Source: an uncultured Comamonas sp. (GTDB lineage: Bacteria; Pseudomonadota; Gammaproteobacteria; Burkholderiales; Burkholderiaceae_C). Taken from it: 64,000 bases of DNA. Each line of letters opens with the position of its first letter. Positions within the stretch are counted from its first letter, which is position 1. The notes under the pieces are model-generated. The model saw only the letters and a program-made list of their open reading frames with translations. It was not told the origin of the DNA and did no database searches. Location: contig CAMZGS010000005.1 of assembly GCA_947306475.1 (NCBI GenBank), forward strand, positions 62,001-126,000, in the 5' to 3' direction. The position numbers and the translations under genes are program-made. Shown one piece after another: positions 29,368 to 37,864 of the stretch.

Positions 29368-30359
29368 GGTTTTGCAAATTCATTCGCTGCCACGGCAGCG
29401 AACCGGCGTGCGCCAGTCTGCTTGAAGCGCCGGCGCGAGAACAGCGTTGCCCTGGGCAGGCCCTGCAGGCCGGCATGCTCGATGGCCTGCTGCACCGTCT
29501 GCAGCACGCTGTCGCGGTCGCGCCCATGCACCATGCAGTACAGGTTGAAACTCCAGCCCGGTGCGCGGGCGCGCCGGTAGGCCAGGGTGATGCCCGGCAC
29601 CTGGGCCAGCGCCAGGCCACAGGCATCGACCTGTGCATCCGGCACGTCGAACACCGTCATGGCATTGGCGGCAAAGCCCAGCTCGTGGTGGCGCACCACC
29701 ACGCCAAAGCGACTCATCACCCCCGCATCCAGCCAGGATTGCAGGCGTTCCAGCACCGCCGGGGTGTTGCAGCCCAGCTGCCGGGCCCAGACATCGAAGG
29801 GCGCTGCCACCAGGGGCAGCCCTTGCTCAGCCAGCGCGGCCAGGGGCAGATCGTCGGGCGCCAGGGCACGCGGCGCAGCACGGGTGGCGCCACTGCGGGT
29901 GGACTGGGTGCCATGCAAGTCAAAGCCGGTGTCGATGCGGTAGGGCCGCACCATGGGCAGGCGCAGCACGGCCAGGTCCGTGGCCGCCTCAATGCGGCAC
30001 AACAACTGCTCCACCTGGCCGGCATCGCCGCCCGTGGCAACGAACCACAGGTTCACCGTGTGCTCGCGCTCGTAGTTGTGGTTCACCCCGGTAAAGCTGG
30101 AGACGATGGCCGCCACCTCGTCCAGGCGCGCCTCAGGCACGGCCATGGCCGCCAGCAGCGAGGCCCCGCCAGCGCCCGGCGCAAACACCGCGCCAATGCG
30201 GCTGAGCGATCCACGCCGACGCAGCGCGTCGTAGTGCTCCAGCACCTGGGCAACCGTGAGCTGCTGTACCCGGGCAATCTCGGCAAACGGTTCGGCCAGC
30301 AGGGGAAAGTTGCGCTGCCAGTGGTTGAGCAGCGCCAGTTCCTGTGCGGTGTGCTGCAT
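29343..30359 (-). CDS. nirD-nirL: Fused heme d1 synthesis protein NirDL
   Basis: This 338-aa protein joins two Lrp-fold units that are separate NirD and NirL in Pseudomonas. The first (about 1-155) has PFAEIARVQQLTVAQVLEHYDALRRRGSLSRIGAVF and FTGVNHNYEREHTVNLWFVATG. The second (about 180-320) has APFDVWARQLGCNTPAVLERLQSWLDAGVMSRFGVV and APGWSFNLYCMVHG. A linker of about 25 residues joins them. A similar fused NirDL is known in Paracoccus. It starts 16 bases after nirF; the last residues derive from a dispersed repeat. Confidence 0.85.
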   Translation of the reverse strand: MQHTAQELALLNHWQRNFPLLAEPFAEIARVQQLTVAQVLEHYDALRRRGSLSRIGAVFAPGAGGASLLAAMAVPEARLDEVAAIVSSFTGVNHNYEREHTVNLWFVATGGDAGQVEQLLCRIEAATDLAVLRLPMVRPYRIDTGFDLHGTQSTRSGATRAAPRALAPDDLPLAALAEQGLPLVAAPFDVWARQLGCNTPAVLERLQSWLDAGVMSRFGVVVRHHELGFAANAMTVFDVPDAQVDACGLALAQVPGITLAYRRARAPGWSFNLYCMVHGRDRDSVLQTVQQAIEHAGLQGLPRATLFSRRRFKQTGARRFAAVAANEFAKPIAASACQ

Positions 30360-30375
30360 ACCCACCCCCACCACG

Positions 30376-31611
30376 CTAAAAGCCCATGCGCTGAGCGCGG
30401 GCTGTAAAGAAGATCCCGCTGGGTGCATCAACCGCCAGACTGGCCTGCGGCTGCAGGGTGTGCGTGTCGTACACCTGCACCAGATTGCTGTCGCGGCAGC
30501 TGATCCAGACCGCCTCGCCACGCGGGGTGAACTCCATGTGCAGCACGGCCTTGCCCGGCTCCAGGGTGGCGACCACCTGCCGGCTGGGCGTATCGATGAC
30601 CTGCACGCGGTGGTAGTCGGGCACCGCAAAGTTGACCCACACCTGACGTCCGTCCGGGCGGGCCATGACAAACACCGGCTGGCCTGCCACCGGGATGCGG
30701 CCCACTTCCTCCCAGGTGGTGGTGTCCACCACCAGCACCTCGCGCCGCCCCACGGCGGGCAGATAGGCATGGCGCCCGGCAATGGCCCAGCCACGCAGGT
30801 GGGGCATCTTGTACACCGGCAGCGGCTGCTCGCCCCGTCCATAGCCACCCAGGATGCGCCGCACCTGCAACCTGGGCGCCCACATATCGACCATGGCCAG
30901 GCCATCTTCGCCAAACAGCCCGGCAATGTAGGTGCGCCCATCGGGCGAGAGCAGAGCATCGTAGGGCTGCTTGCCGATGTCGGGCAGGGTGGTGACGCGC
31001 GGCTGGCGCGGGTTGCTGCAATCGGCAATGCAGATGGCGCCTGCGTCGAACAGGCTGTAGATGAAGCGCCGTTGCGGCAGATCGGCCAGCCCCACCACGC
31101 GCGAGCGTTCCCCGCCAGGCATGGCGGCCGGCACATCGGCCAGCAGTTCCAGCGTGGCCGCATCCAGCACCTTGATACCACCGGGGGTGTAGTTCTGCGC
31201 CACCACCAGGGAGCCATCGTCGCTGATGGCCCCGCCAATGGAGTTGCCCGCCTGCATCACGCGGTGGGTGATGCGCCGGGTAAGCAGATCCACCCGGGTG
31301 GCCGCACCATCGCGCCCGAAGACGTAGGCATAACGCGCATCGCGCGAGAACACCACCGAGGCGTGCGACAAATCCCCCAGCCCCGGCACGCGCCCGATGG
31401 CGCGGCGCTCGGTGGTACTGACCACGGTGAGCGCGCCTTGCGCCCGCTCGATGACCACGCCCAGATCTCCCGTGCCCCGCAGCAGCGCGGCGGCATCCGG
31501 GCCGGCCTCGTCAGGCGCAGCATCCGGCCGCGTGCCGGCGCAGGCCGCTGTCAGCAGCGAGGCCCCGGCCGCAGTCAGGGAAAGTACGGCGCGACGTTGT
31601 AGTGTGTGCAT
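30376..31611 (-). CDS. nirF: Heme d1 synthesis protein NirF
   Basis: NirF (411 aa) has a d1-type propeller related to NirN and NirS but no cytochrome c domain. It acts late in heme d1 formation at the periplasmic side. The N-terminus (RRAVLSLTAAGASLLTAACAG) is a signal sequence with a possible lipobox at Cys24. Blades include GDLSHASVVFSRDARYAYVFGRDG and MPHLRGWAIAGRHAYLPAVG. The gene abuts the nirC stop with no gap. Confidence 0.93.
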   Translation of the reverse strand: MHTLQRRAVLSLTAAGASLLTAACAGTRPDAAPDEAGPDAAALLRGTGDLGVVIERAQGALTVVSTTERRAIGRVPGLGDLSHASVVFSRDARYAYVFGRDGAATRVDLLTRRITHRVMQAGNSIGGAISDDGSLVVAQNYTPGGIKVLDAATLELLADVPAAMPGGERSRVVGLADLPQRRFIYSLFDAGAICIADCSNPRQPRVTTLPDIGKQPYDALLSPDGRTYIAGLFGEDGLAMVDMWAPRLQVRRILGGYGRGEQPLPVYKMPHLRGWAIAGRHAYLPAVGRREVLVVDTTTWEEVGRIPVAGQPVFVMARPDGRQVWVNFAVPDYHRVQVIDTPSRQVVATLEPGKAVLHMEFTPRGEAVWISCRDSNLVQVYDTHTLQPQASLAVDAPSGIFFTARAQRMGF

Positions 31612-31956
31612 TTATCGGGCGCTCCTGTTTTCTTCGGGAAAGCCTTGCCAGAGTTGCTCGGCAATCCATTGGGCTTCGGTAGGAGAGAGCAGGGCACTCC
31701 ACGGCGGCATCGGCGTGCCGGGAATGCCATGCAGGATGACGTGTTGCAGATACGGCGGCGGCTTGTGCTCCAGGGCCGCAGGGGTGAGCGCCGGGCCCAG
31801 CCCCCCCGTCAGCCGCATGCCATGGCAGGAGCCGCAATCCTGGCGCACCATGCGCGTCAGCTCCTGCATCCGCTGCGGTGCGGGGGCCTGCGCCCAGGCC
31901 GAACCTGTGCAGACTGCCACCATTGCCGCCACAGCAAAAAAAACAGATCGCTTCAT
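31612..31956 (-). CDS. nirC: Small periplasmic cytochrome c NirC
   Basis: NirC (114 aa) is a c55x-type cytochrome that can pass electrons in heme d1 maturation or to nitrite reductase. A signal peptide (MKRSVFFAVAAMVAVCTGSAWA) precedes a CGSCH heme site and a TPMPPW Met-ligand region. The ATG at 31956 is chosen because it begins the signal peptide; the upstream in-frame ATG at 32010 gives no signal. It is the first gene of the minus-strand nir operon. Confidence 0.87.
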   Translation of the reverse strand: MKRSVFFAVAAMVAVCTGSAWAQAPAPQRMQELTRMVRQDCGSCHGMRLTGGLGPALTPAALEHKPPPYLQHVILHGIPGTPMPPWSALLSPTEAQWIAEQLWQGFPEENRSAR

Positions 31957-32046
31957 GGCAAAAACTCCTCTGGCAGAGCAGGGAACTGGCGCAGTTCTGG
32001 AACAATTCATGGCCGCCGATAGTGCCGTGGCGGCAGCATCCGGGGC

Positions 32047-32060
32047 TTAAGCTATATCAA
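32047..32060. promoter_or_regulatory. Possible FNR/DNR-type half-conserved box
   Basis: TTAAGCTATATCAA has one perfect half-site (ATCAA) and one poor half-site compared with TTGAT-N4-ATCAA. It lies in the 180 bases between divergent nirC and nirE, 77 bases from the nirE start, where an anaerobic or NO-responsive regulator would be expected. Confidence 0.35.
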
Positions 32061-32136
32061 GGATACTTGTTTTGAATCCTTCAACAATGCCGACCACCCA
32101 CATGCCCGCAGGGCCCACCGCAGACAAGGAAACACC

Positions 32137-32970
32137 ATGGATTTTGTTGAAGATGCACGCTGGTTTGCCCCCACTGCCGAGGGCGGTCAGGAACCGGGCC
32201 GGGTCACCCTGGTAGGCGCCGGCCCCGGCGCTGCCGATTTGCTGACCCTGCGCGCCGCCAGGGCGCTGCAACAGGCACAGATGGTGCTGTACGACAACCT
32301 GGTCAGCCAGGACGTGCTCGACTTGGTGCACCCCGATGCACAGCGGATCTACGTCGGCAAAAGCGCCTCGCGCCACACCCTGCCGCAGGAGGCCATCATC
32401 GACCTGATGCTGCGCCTGGCGCGCAGCGGGCGCAATCTGGTGCGCCTCAAGGGCGGGGATGGCTACATCTTTGGCCGTGGCGGCGAAGAAGCCCTGGCCC
32501 TGGCGCAGGCCGGCATCCCGTTTGAAGTCATTCCCGGCATCACCGCAGCACAAGGGGCGGGCGCCTGCGCCGGCATCCCGCTGACGCACCGCGACCATGC
32601 CGCCACCCTGGTGTTTGCCACCGGCCACCTGCGCGCCGGCAAGGACGTCGCCCTGGACTGGCAGGCCCTGGCCCGCCCGCACCAGACGGTGGTGATCTAC
32701 ATGGGCATCGGCACCCTGCCCATCATCTGCGAACAGCTGCAGGCCCACGGCCTGACAGGCGACACGCCCGCCGCACTGGTCGAGCGCGCCACCCTGCCCA
32801 ACCAGCGCTGCGTCACCGGCACGCTGGCGCAACTGCCCCAGCTGGCGCAGGAGCACGGCATCAAGGCACCGGCGCTGATCATCATCGGCCATGTGGTGAG
32901 CCTGCATGCGCAGTTGCAGCCAGGCTGTCAGACTGTGGCACCTGCGCCTGAACTTCAACCGGCGCCCTGA
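32137..32970 (+). CDS. nirE: Uroporphyrinogen-III C-methyltransferase NirE
   Basis: NirE (277 aa) adds two methyl groups to uroporphyrinogen III, giving precorrin-2, the first committed step of heme d1 synthesis. Motifs are VTLVGAGPGAADLLTLRA, YDNLVS, VRLKGGDGYIFGRGGEE, VIPGITAAQGAGACAGIPLTHR and YMGIG. Being divergent from the rest of the nir cluster marks it as NirE rather than a siroheme CobA, although the activity is the same. Confidence 0.88.
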   Translation: MDFVEDARWFAPTAEGGQEPGRVTLVGAGPGAADLLTLRAARALQQAQMVLYDNLVSQDVLDLVHPDAQRIYVGKSASRHTLPQEAIIDLMLRLARSGRNLVRLKGGDGYIFGRGGEEALALAQAGIPFEVIPGITAAQGAGACAGIPLTHRDHAATLVFATGHLRAGKDVALDWQALARPHQTVVIYMGIGTLPIICEQLQAHGLTGDTPAALVERATLPNQRCVTGTLAQLPQLAQEHGIKAPALIIIGHVVSLHAQLQPGCQTVAPAPELQPAP

Positions 32971-33046
32971 CCCCAACAGGGGAGGGCGAAGGCCCCGGGC
33001 ACGGCCTTCGCCCTCTCGCACAACCCGCAACCGAACACCTTCCTTC

Positions 33047-34546
33047 ATGCAACAACAAGACATTCTGATCAACTGGTCGCCCCAGGAGACGCGCGTGGCC
33101 ATCGTCGAGGGCGGCTCCGTGCAGGAGCTGCACATCGAACGCTCGCTGGAGCGCGGCCTGGTGGGCAACATCTACCTGGGCAAAGTGGTGCGCGTGCTGC
33201 CCGGCATGCAATCGGCCTTCATCGACATCGGCCTGGAGCGCGCCGCCTTCCTGCACGTGGCCGACGTCTGGCACCGCCAGGAAGGTGGCGAAGCCCCCAT
33301 GTTTGCCCGCAAGCACGAAACGCCCGAGCCGATTGAGCGCCAGATCTTCGAGGGCCAGTCCATCATGGTGCAGGTCATCAAGGACCCCATCGGCAGCAAG
33401 GGCGCGCGCCTGTCCACCCAGATCAGCATTGCCGGGCGCATGCTGGTATTCCTGCCGCAGGACGACCACATCGGCGTCTCGCAAAAAATCCCCGCGCAGG
33501 AACGCGACGCCCTGCGCCAGCGCCTGCAAAACCTGGTGCAGGAAATCTGCAGCAACTCGCAGGAGCCCAGCGGCGGCTTCATCCTGCGCACCAACGGCGA
33601 AGACGCCAGCGACGAAGAGCTGTGCGAAGACATCGCCTACCTGCGCAAGACCTGGTCACGCATCAAGAGCAGCGCACTGCGCCTGCCACCCATGTCCGTG
33701 CTGCACCAGGACCTGAACCTGCTGCAGCGCGTGCTGCGCGATCTGGTCACCGAACACACCAGCAGCATCCGCATCGACTCGCGCGAGCAGTTCGAGCTGC
33801 TGCAAGCCTTCGGCCAGGAATTCATGCCCAGCGCCGCCGCCAAGCTGCAGCTGTACAAGGGCGAGCGCCCCATCTTTGACCTGTACGCCATCGACCAGGA
33901 AATCGCCAAAGCCCTGGGCAAACGCGTTGATCTCAAATCCGGCGGCTACCTCATCGTCGATCAGACCGAAGCGCTGACCACCATCGACGTCAACACCGGC
34001 GGCTTTGTCGGCGCGCGCAATTTTGACGACACCATCTTCAAGACCAACCTGGAAGCGGCCCAAGCCATCGCCCGCCAACTGCGCCTGCGCAACCTGGGCG
34101 GCATCATCATCGTGGACTTCATCGACATGGCCCAGCCCGAGCACCGCGACCAAGTGCTGGCCGAGTTCAAAAAACAACTGGCACGCGACCGCGTCAAGAC
34201 CATGGCCGGGGGCTTTTCGCAGCTGGGCCTGGTGGAGATGACACGCAAGCGCACGCGCGAATCGCTGGCGCACATGCTGTGCGAACCCTGCCCCTGCTGC
34301 CAGGGCAAGGGCAGCGTCAAGACCGTGCGCACCATCTGCTACGAAATCCTGCGCGAAATCCTGCGCGAAGCGCGCCAGTTCAACCCCAAGGAATTCCGCA
34401 TCGTCGCCCATGCCGACGTCATCGACCTGCTGCTCGAAGAAGAAAGCCAGCACCTGGCAGGCCTGAGCGACTTCATCGGCAAACCCATCTCCCTGCAAGC
34501 CGAAGCCACCCTGGGCCAAGAGCAGTACGACATCGTGCTGCTCTGA
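33047..34546 (+). CDS. rng: Ribonuclease G
   Basis: RNase G (499 aa) cleaves single-stranded RNA and matures the 5' end of 16S rRNA. An S1 domain lies at the N-terminus (YLGKVVRVLPGMQSAFIDIGLERAAFLHVADVW). The catalytic Asp residues lie in TTIDVNTGGFVG and GGIIIVDFIDM, and the zinc-link is CEPCPCC. It lacks the long C-terminal scaffold of RNase E. The start MQQQDILINWS is the family N-terminus; an upstream ATG at 32906 overlaps nirE. Confidence 0.94.
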   Translation: MQQQDILINWSPQETRVAIVEGGSVQELHIERSLERGLVGNIYLGKVVRVLPGMQSAFIDIGLERAAFLHVADVWHRQEGGEAPMFARKHETPEPIERQIFEGQSIMVQVIKDPIGSKGARLSTQISIAGRMLVFLPQDDHIGVSQKIPAQERDALRQRLQNLVQEICSNSQEPSGGFILRTNGEDASDEELCEDIAYLRKTWSRIKSSALRLPPMSVLHQDLNLLQRVLRDLVTEHTSSIRIDSREQFELLQAFGQEFMPSAAAKLQLYKGERPIFDLYAIDQEIAKALGKRVDLKSGGYLIVDQTEALTTIDVNTGGFVGARNFDDTIFKTNLEAAQAIARQLRLRNLGGIIIVDFIDMAQPEHRDQVLAEFKKQLARDRVKTMAGGFSQLGLVEMTRKRTRESLAHMLCEPCPCCQGKGSVKTVRTICYEILREILREARQFNPKEFRIVAHADVIDLLLEEESQHLAGLSDFIGKPISLQAEATLGQEQYDIVLL

Positions 34547-34596
34547 TCTGCGTGCAGATATGCTCTAAATACAAGAGCTTGTCACGCTCACTGCAC

Positions 34597-34637
34597 AAGG
34601 GTTTCAGAGCAAAACTACTCTGAAACCCTTTGTTTTT
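34597..34637 (+). terminator. Rho-independent terminator of rng
   Basis: AAGGGTTTCAGAG (34597-34609) and CTCTGAAACCCTT (34618-34630) form a 13-pair stem followed by TGTTTTT. Its right arm is the same 16-mer TGAAACCCTTTGTTTT that recurs near both ends of the CRISPR-Cas locus. Confidence 0.85.
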
Positions 34638-34751
34638 GTTCGGATACAGCTCTTTTTTCTATATCACACCACCAGCGCGCGCCATCAACCACGCCATACA
34701 TCGCCACACCCTCGCCAACGCCGCACGCCGTTGCGCCGCGCGCCGCACACC

Positions 34752-35591
34752 ATGACCCACTCCCAGCCCTTGCCCCCCAGCCTGGCCGCAGCGCAGCAAG
34801 CAGCAGCTGCCCCCCACGCCGTCGCCCACCTGCGCGCTGAGCGCCTGGCGCGCAGCAGCAAACCCTTTCTGGCCCGAGGCGGCCCCAAAGGCGCGCGCTG
34901 CCCCGGCTGCCGCCTGCTGCCCAGCCACTGCCTGTGCAGCCTGCGCCCCAGCGTGCCCACCCGCGCCGGGGTATGCCTGCTGATGAGCGACATCGAACCA
35001 CTCAAACCCAGCAACACCGGCTGGCTGATTGCCGACGTCGTGCCCGACACCTTCGCCTTCCCCTGGGCGCGCACCGAAGTGGCCCCCGGCCTGCTGGCAC
35101 TGCTGGCCGACCCGCAATGGCAGCCGCTGCTGGTCTTCCCCGGCGAATTCGCCCCGCCCGAACGGGTGGTCACCAGCGTGCCAGTCCCAGAACCGGACAA
35201 GCCAGGCACCGCCCCACGCCCCTTGCTGGTGCTGCTGGATGCCACCTGGCAGGAAGCGCGCAAGATGTTCCGCAAAAGCCCCTATCTGGACCGCTTGCCC
35301 GTGCTCAGCCTGGCGCCCGAGCAGGTATCGCGCTACGCACTGCGCCGCTCCAAACGTGGCGACCATTTCTGCACCGCCGAAGTCGCCGCCATGTGTCTGG
35401 ACCTCACCGGCGACCACCACGCCGCACAAACGCTGGACGCCTATCTGGACGTCTTCACCCACCACTACCTGCAAGCCAAAAACCAACTGCCGCCCCAGTG
35501 GGATGGGCCGGAACACCAGCGCCTGCGGGCAGTGGGATCGGCAGCACACATCGACTCATGCGCTCTGCCACGCACGCAACATGTACAATGA
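34752..35591 (+). CDS. DTW-domain tRNA-uridine aminocarboxypropyltransferase
   Basis: This 279-aa protein has four Cys in RCPGCRLLPSHCLCSLRP (about 50-67), probably a zinc site, and LLVLLDATWQEARKMFRKSPYL, the D-x-T-W signature of the DTW family. VSRYALRRSKRGDHFCTAEVAA is also typical. Members add a 3-amino-3-carboxypropyl group to uridine 47 of tRNA. An alanine-rich N-terminal extension precedes the Cys motif. Its stop codon lies inside the operator of the yefM-yoeB pair. Confidence 0.85.
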   Translation: MTHSQPLPPSLAAAQQAAAAPHAVAHLRAERLARSSKPFLARGGPKGARCPGCRLLPSHCLCSLRPSVPTRAGVCLLMSDIEPLKPSNTGWLIADVVPDTFAFPWARTEVAPGLLALLADPQWQPLLVFPGEFAPPERVVTSVPVPEPDKPGTAPRPLLVLLDATWQEARKMFRKSPYLDRLPVLSLAPEQVSRYALRRSKRGDHFCTAEVAAMCLDLTGDHHAAQTLDAYLDVFTHHYLQAKNQLPPQWDGPEHQRLRAVGSAAHIDSCALPRTQHVQ

Positions 35592-35600
35592 CCTGTACAT
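35581..35600. promoter_or_regulatory. Probable YefM operator
   Basis: ATGTACA (35581-35587) and TGTACAT (35594-35600) are perfect inverted arms separated by six bases. YefM-YoeB complexes bind TGTACA palindromes at their own promoter. This one is 16 bases before the yefM ATG and contains the stop codon of the upstream gene. Confidence 0.7.
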
Positions 35601-35615
35601 GCAAAGGAGTAAGTC

Positions 35616-35870
35616 ATGCAAGTGGTGAGCTTTACCCAGGCGCGCAACGAGTTCAAATCCGTGATTGATCGCGTGGTGGCCGATTGCGACGCAACCCTGA
35701 TTCATCGCCGCGATGGAGAAAACGCCGTCCTGATTTCCGAGTCCACATACAACAGCATGCTGGAGACATTGCACCTGCTGCAAAGCCCCGCCAATGCACG
35801 CCGGCTGATGGCTGCTGTGGAGCAGGATCGCCAGGGCATGGCCAAAACCCAGGCATTGGTTGAAGAGTGA
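35616..35870 (+). CDS. yefM: YefM-type antitoxin
   Basis: This 84-aa antitoxin has the Phd/YefM DNA-binding N-terminus ([39 protein letters not shown]) and a C-terminal half that wraps the toxin. AAAGGAGT gives a strong ribosome binding site. The stop overlaps the yoeB start, so translation is coupled. It probably represses its own operon through the TGTACA palindrome. Confidence 0.9.
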   Translation: MQVVSFTQARNEFKSVIDRVVADCDATLIHRRDGENAVLISESTYNSMLETLHLLQSPANARRLMAAVEQDRQGMAKTQALVEE

Positions 35871-36133
35871 GTCGCTCGATCAAGTTCCTGCCGAACGCCT
35901 GGGAGGATTACCTGCATTGGCAGGGCCAGGACAAGAAAACGCTCAGGCGCATCAACCAGCTATTGACCGAGGCTGCACGCGATCCGTTTGCAGGCATCGG
36001 CAAGCCAGAGCCCCTGGTGGGCAACCTGACAGGCTACTGGTCCCGGCGTATTGACCAAACCAACCGACTGGTCTACCGCGCTGACGATGAGGACCTGGTG
36101 GTGTTGCAATGCCGATACCACTACGACGACTAA
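35867..36133 (+). CDS. yoeB: YoeB-type mRNA interferase toxin
   Basis: This 88-aa RelE-fold toxin cleaves mRNA in the ribosomal A site. The likely catalytic residues are present: Glu48 (GKPEPL), Arg67 (TNRLVYR) and His85 (CRYHYDD at the C-terminus). It begins with GTG inside the yefM stop (GTGA). Nothing suggests it is inactive. Confidence 0.9.
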   Translation: MSRSIKFLPNAWEDYLHWQGQDKKTLRRINQLLTEAARDPFAGIGKPEPLVGNLTGYWSRRIDQTNRLVYRADDEDLVVLQCRYHYDD

Positions 36134-36277
36134 GATGAGAAACCGCCCGCAAGGCGGTTCTTCTTTGCCCGACGTAGGCCAGAGAAGCTGCTGGATGAGC
36201 AAAGTGCCCCCACGCTTTGCTCCAAATAAAAGAGTTACTGCCGCTGAAAAGCCAATGGTTTTGCGGTTTTTTTGCCA

Positions 36278-36313
36278 TGAAACCCTTTGTTTTCAAGCAG
36301 AAACAGCTCTCTT
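36278..36313 (-). repeat. Repeat at the left edge of the CRISPR-Cas locus
   Basis: TGAAACCCTTTGTTTT (36278-36293) followed by ACAGCTCT (36303-36310) matches 34621-34636 plus ACAGCTCT at 34646. The same 16-mer occurs in inverse orientation at 53394-53409, just beyond the right end of the locus. Confidence 0.7.
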
Positions 36314-36314
36314 T

Positions 36315-37427
36315 TTAGAAAAGCTCAATCGCCTCCGGCGCCAGCCCCAGATAGCGCTGGGTGTGCGGGCGCTTGCCGGTGGTTTGCAGCAGATAGGGCG
36401 CAGCGGCCAGGCCCAGCTGGGCGCGCAGAACGCGCTCCAGCTTGGCGTTGTTTTCTTCAAAAAACGTTTTTTCCATACCGTCTTTCAGGCGCCGCTGCGC
36501 GTTTTCAAAGACGAGCGCGTCGATGGTGACCACGCGCTGGTACAACTGCAAAAAGCGCTGCGCGTTGGCCGTGCGCCAGCTTTGCGGGCCTTGGCCTTGC
36601 AGCGTGTTATCGGCCCACCAGGCCAGCCAGGCCAGCAGCGCCGGGGGCAGTTTGATGGGGGTATCGCCGCACAGCACCAGGCGCTGCGCCAGGTCGATGC
36701 GCAGGCGCGCCGGTTGCAGGCTTTTTTCGATGGCCGCCACCGTCGCGCCAAAGCTGGCCTGGCCCTGCAGCAGCGCCTGGGGCTGACCGTGGCGCAAATG
36801 CACCACCGGAATACGCGCCAGCGTGATGCGCGCATCGGCGGTATCGATATGCGTGCCATCGCGCGTGGCCAGGCGCCGGGGCATGGCCGGGGGAAAGAAA
36901 AACTCCGGGTGCCCCTCAAACGGATGGTTCACCAGCACATGCGACAGCTCATCCTGCGGGCGCGCGAACAGCGAAAACGCATAGCCCAGATAAAACCCCA
37001 TCGTCTTGCGCCCCCCGGCAATCGACACATGCAGCTGCGCCTGCGCATCGCTGGTGAGCTGCGCCATCAGCGCGGTAATGCAATCGGCAGCGCAGGCATT
37101 TTCTTCGGGGGTGCGGATATCGGCCAGCGGCTGACCCTGCGCGTCGTGGATGACGTGGATCTGCCCCTCATGAAACACCGGCCGCCCCAGCGCCGGGTAA
37201 TTGGCCAACAGCGCATGGAACTGCCCACCATCGGGGTGCAACAAGGCCGTGCGCGCCAGCTTGGCACCGTCGCTGGTGGTGAGCAAATGGATCTCGGTCG
37301 GAATGAACGGCGCCTGCTCCTGCCCCGGGGGCTGCGTGGCAAACCCGCCCAGCGCGTACACCGTCTCCGTCAGGATTTGCGGATACAAGCCCGTCACCGC
37401 CAACAAAATACGCCGCGCAAACGCCAT
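36315..37427 (-). CDS. CRISPR-associated CARF protein, NE0113 family (Csm6-like or ring nuclease)
   Basis: This 370-aa protein starts with RRILLAVTGLYPQILTETVYAL, the first CARF strand and ligand loop, and has VSIAGGRKTMGFYLGYAFSLF at about 135-155, the second ligand motif. CARF domains bind cyclic oligoadenylate made by Cas10. No R-x4-6-H HEPN motif is found in the C-terminal half; a lone RIPVVH lies just after the CARF region. It may therefore degrade rather than respond to the messenger; public annotation labels this family variously. It starts 2 bases after csx16. Confidence 0.8.
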   Translation of the reverse strand: MAFARRILLAVTGLYPQILTETVYALGGFATQPPGQEQAPFIPTEIHLLTTSDGAKLARTALLHPDGGQFHALLANYPALGRPVFHEGQIHVIHDAQGQPLADIRTPEENACAADCITALMAQLTSDAQAQLHVSIAGGRKTMGFYLGYAFSLFARPQDELSHVLVNHPFEGHPEFFFPPAMPRRLATRDGTHIDTADARITLARIPVVHLRHGQPQALLQGQASFGATVAAIEKSLQPARLRIDLAQRLVLCGDTPIKLPPALLAWLAWWADNTLQGQGPQSWRTANAQRFLQLYQRVVTIDALVFENAQRRLKDGMEKTFFEENNAKLERVLRAQLGLAAAPYLLQTTGKRPHTQRYLGLAPEAIELF

Positions 37428-37429
37428 TT

Positions 37430-37774
37430 CTATCCCCTCTTGGGCACGCGCTGTGCCTCTGCCATTCCACCCAACACCCCAGCGCCCACCGGCTGCACAT
37501 GAAAGCGCTGCAGCGTTGCGCCCAGGTTGTGCAACTGCTGCGCCGACAACTCCTGCCCGCGCGCGGGCTGGGGTACGTGCAGCACCAAATGCCAGTACTC
37601 GGCCCCCTTGGCGCACACCTGCGCGGCCAGCTGCATGGGCAACGTGCCCACCACCCAGTCGCCCGACTGCACATCGTCCAGCGCCAAATGCTCCACATGG
37701 CGATCAAACGCCGGGCCATGGCGCTGCATCCACTCCAACGCGCCGGGATGGCGGCTGACAAACCAAACAGTCAT
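37430..37774 (-). CDS. csx16: CRISPR-associated protein Csx16
   Basis: This 114-aa protein shows the Csx16/VVA1548 signatures MTVWFVSRHPGALEWMQRHG, DWVVGTLPMQLAAQVCAKGAEYWHLVLHVP and ARGQELSAQQL. Csx16 accompanies type III systems and is predicted to be a small ring-nuclease-type protein that clears cyclic oligoadenylate. The ATG at 37774 is preferred over the in-frame codon three residues upstream. A palindrome GGCAAGCTTGTC lies about 70-80 bases upstream. Confidence 0.85.
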   Translation of the reverse strand: MTVWFVSRHPGALEWMQRHGPAFDRHVEHLALDDVQSGDWVVGTLPMQLAAQVCAKGAEYWHLVLHVPQPARGQELSAQQLHNLGATLQRFHVQPVGAGVLGGMAEAQRVPKRG

Positions 37775-37842
37775 GGCAAACACAGACTCCCATACACAAA
37801 CCGCGCCGATTGTCGCTGCCCACCGCCCCCCGGCGGGGCCTT

Positions 37843-37854
37843 GGCAAGCTTGTC
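37843..37854. promoter_or_regulatory. GCAAGCTTG palindrome upstream of csx16
   Basis: GGCAAGCTTGTC lies 69-80 bases before the csx16 start. It is one of four such sites upstream of transcription units in this locus. Function is inferred from position only. Confidence 0.4.
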
Positions 37855-37864
37855 GGCACCAGAT

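Noticed and set aside
36315..37427. HEPN nuclease site RIPVVH in the NE0113 protein
   Set aside because: R-x4-H occurs just after the CARF region, in a segment that looks like a beta strand, not in a C-terminal HEPN helix.
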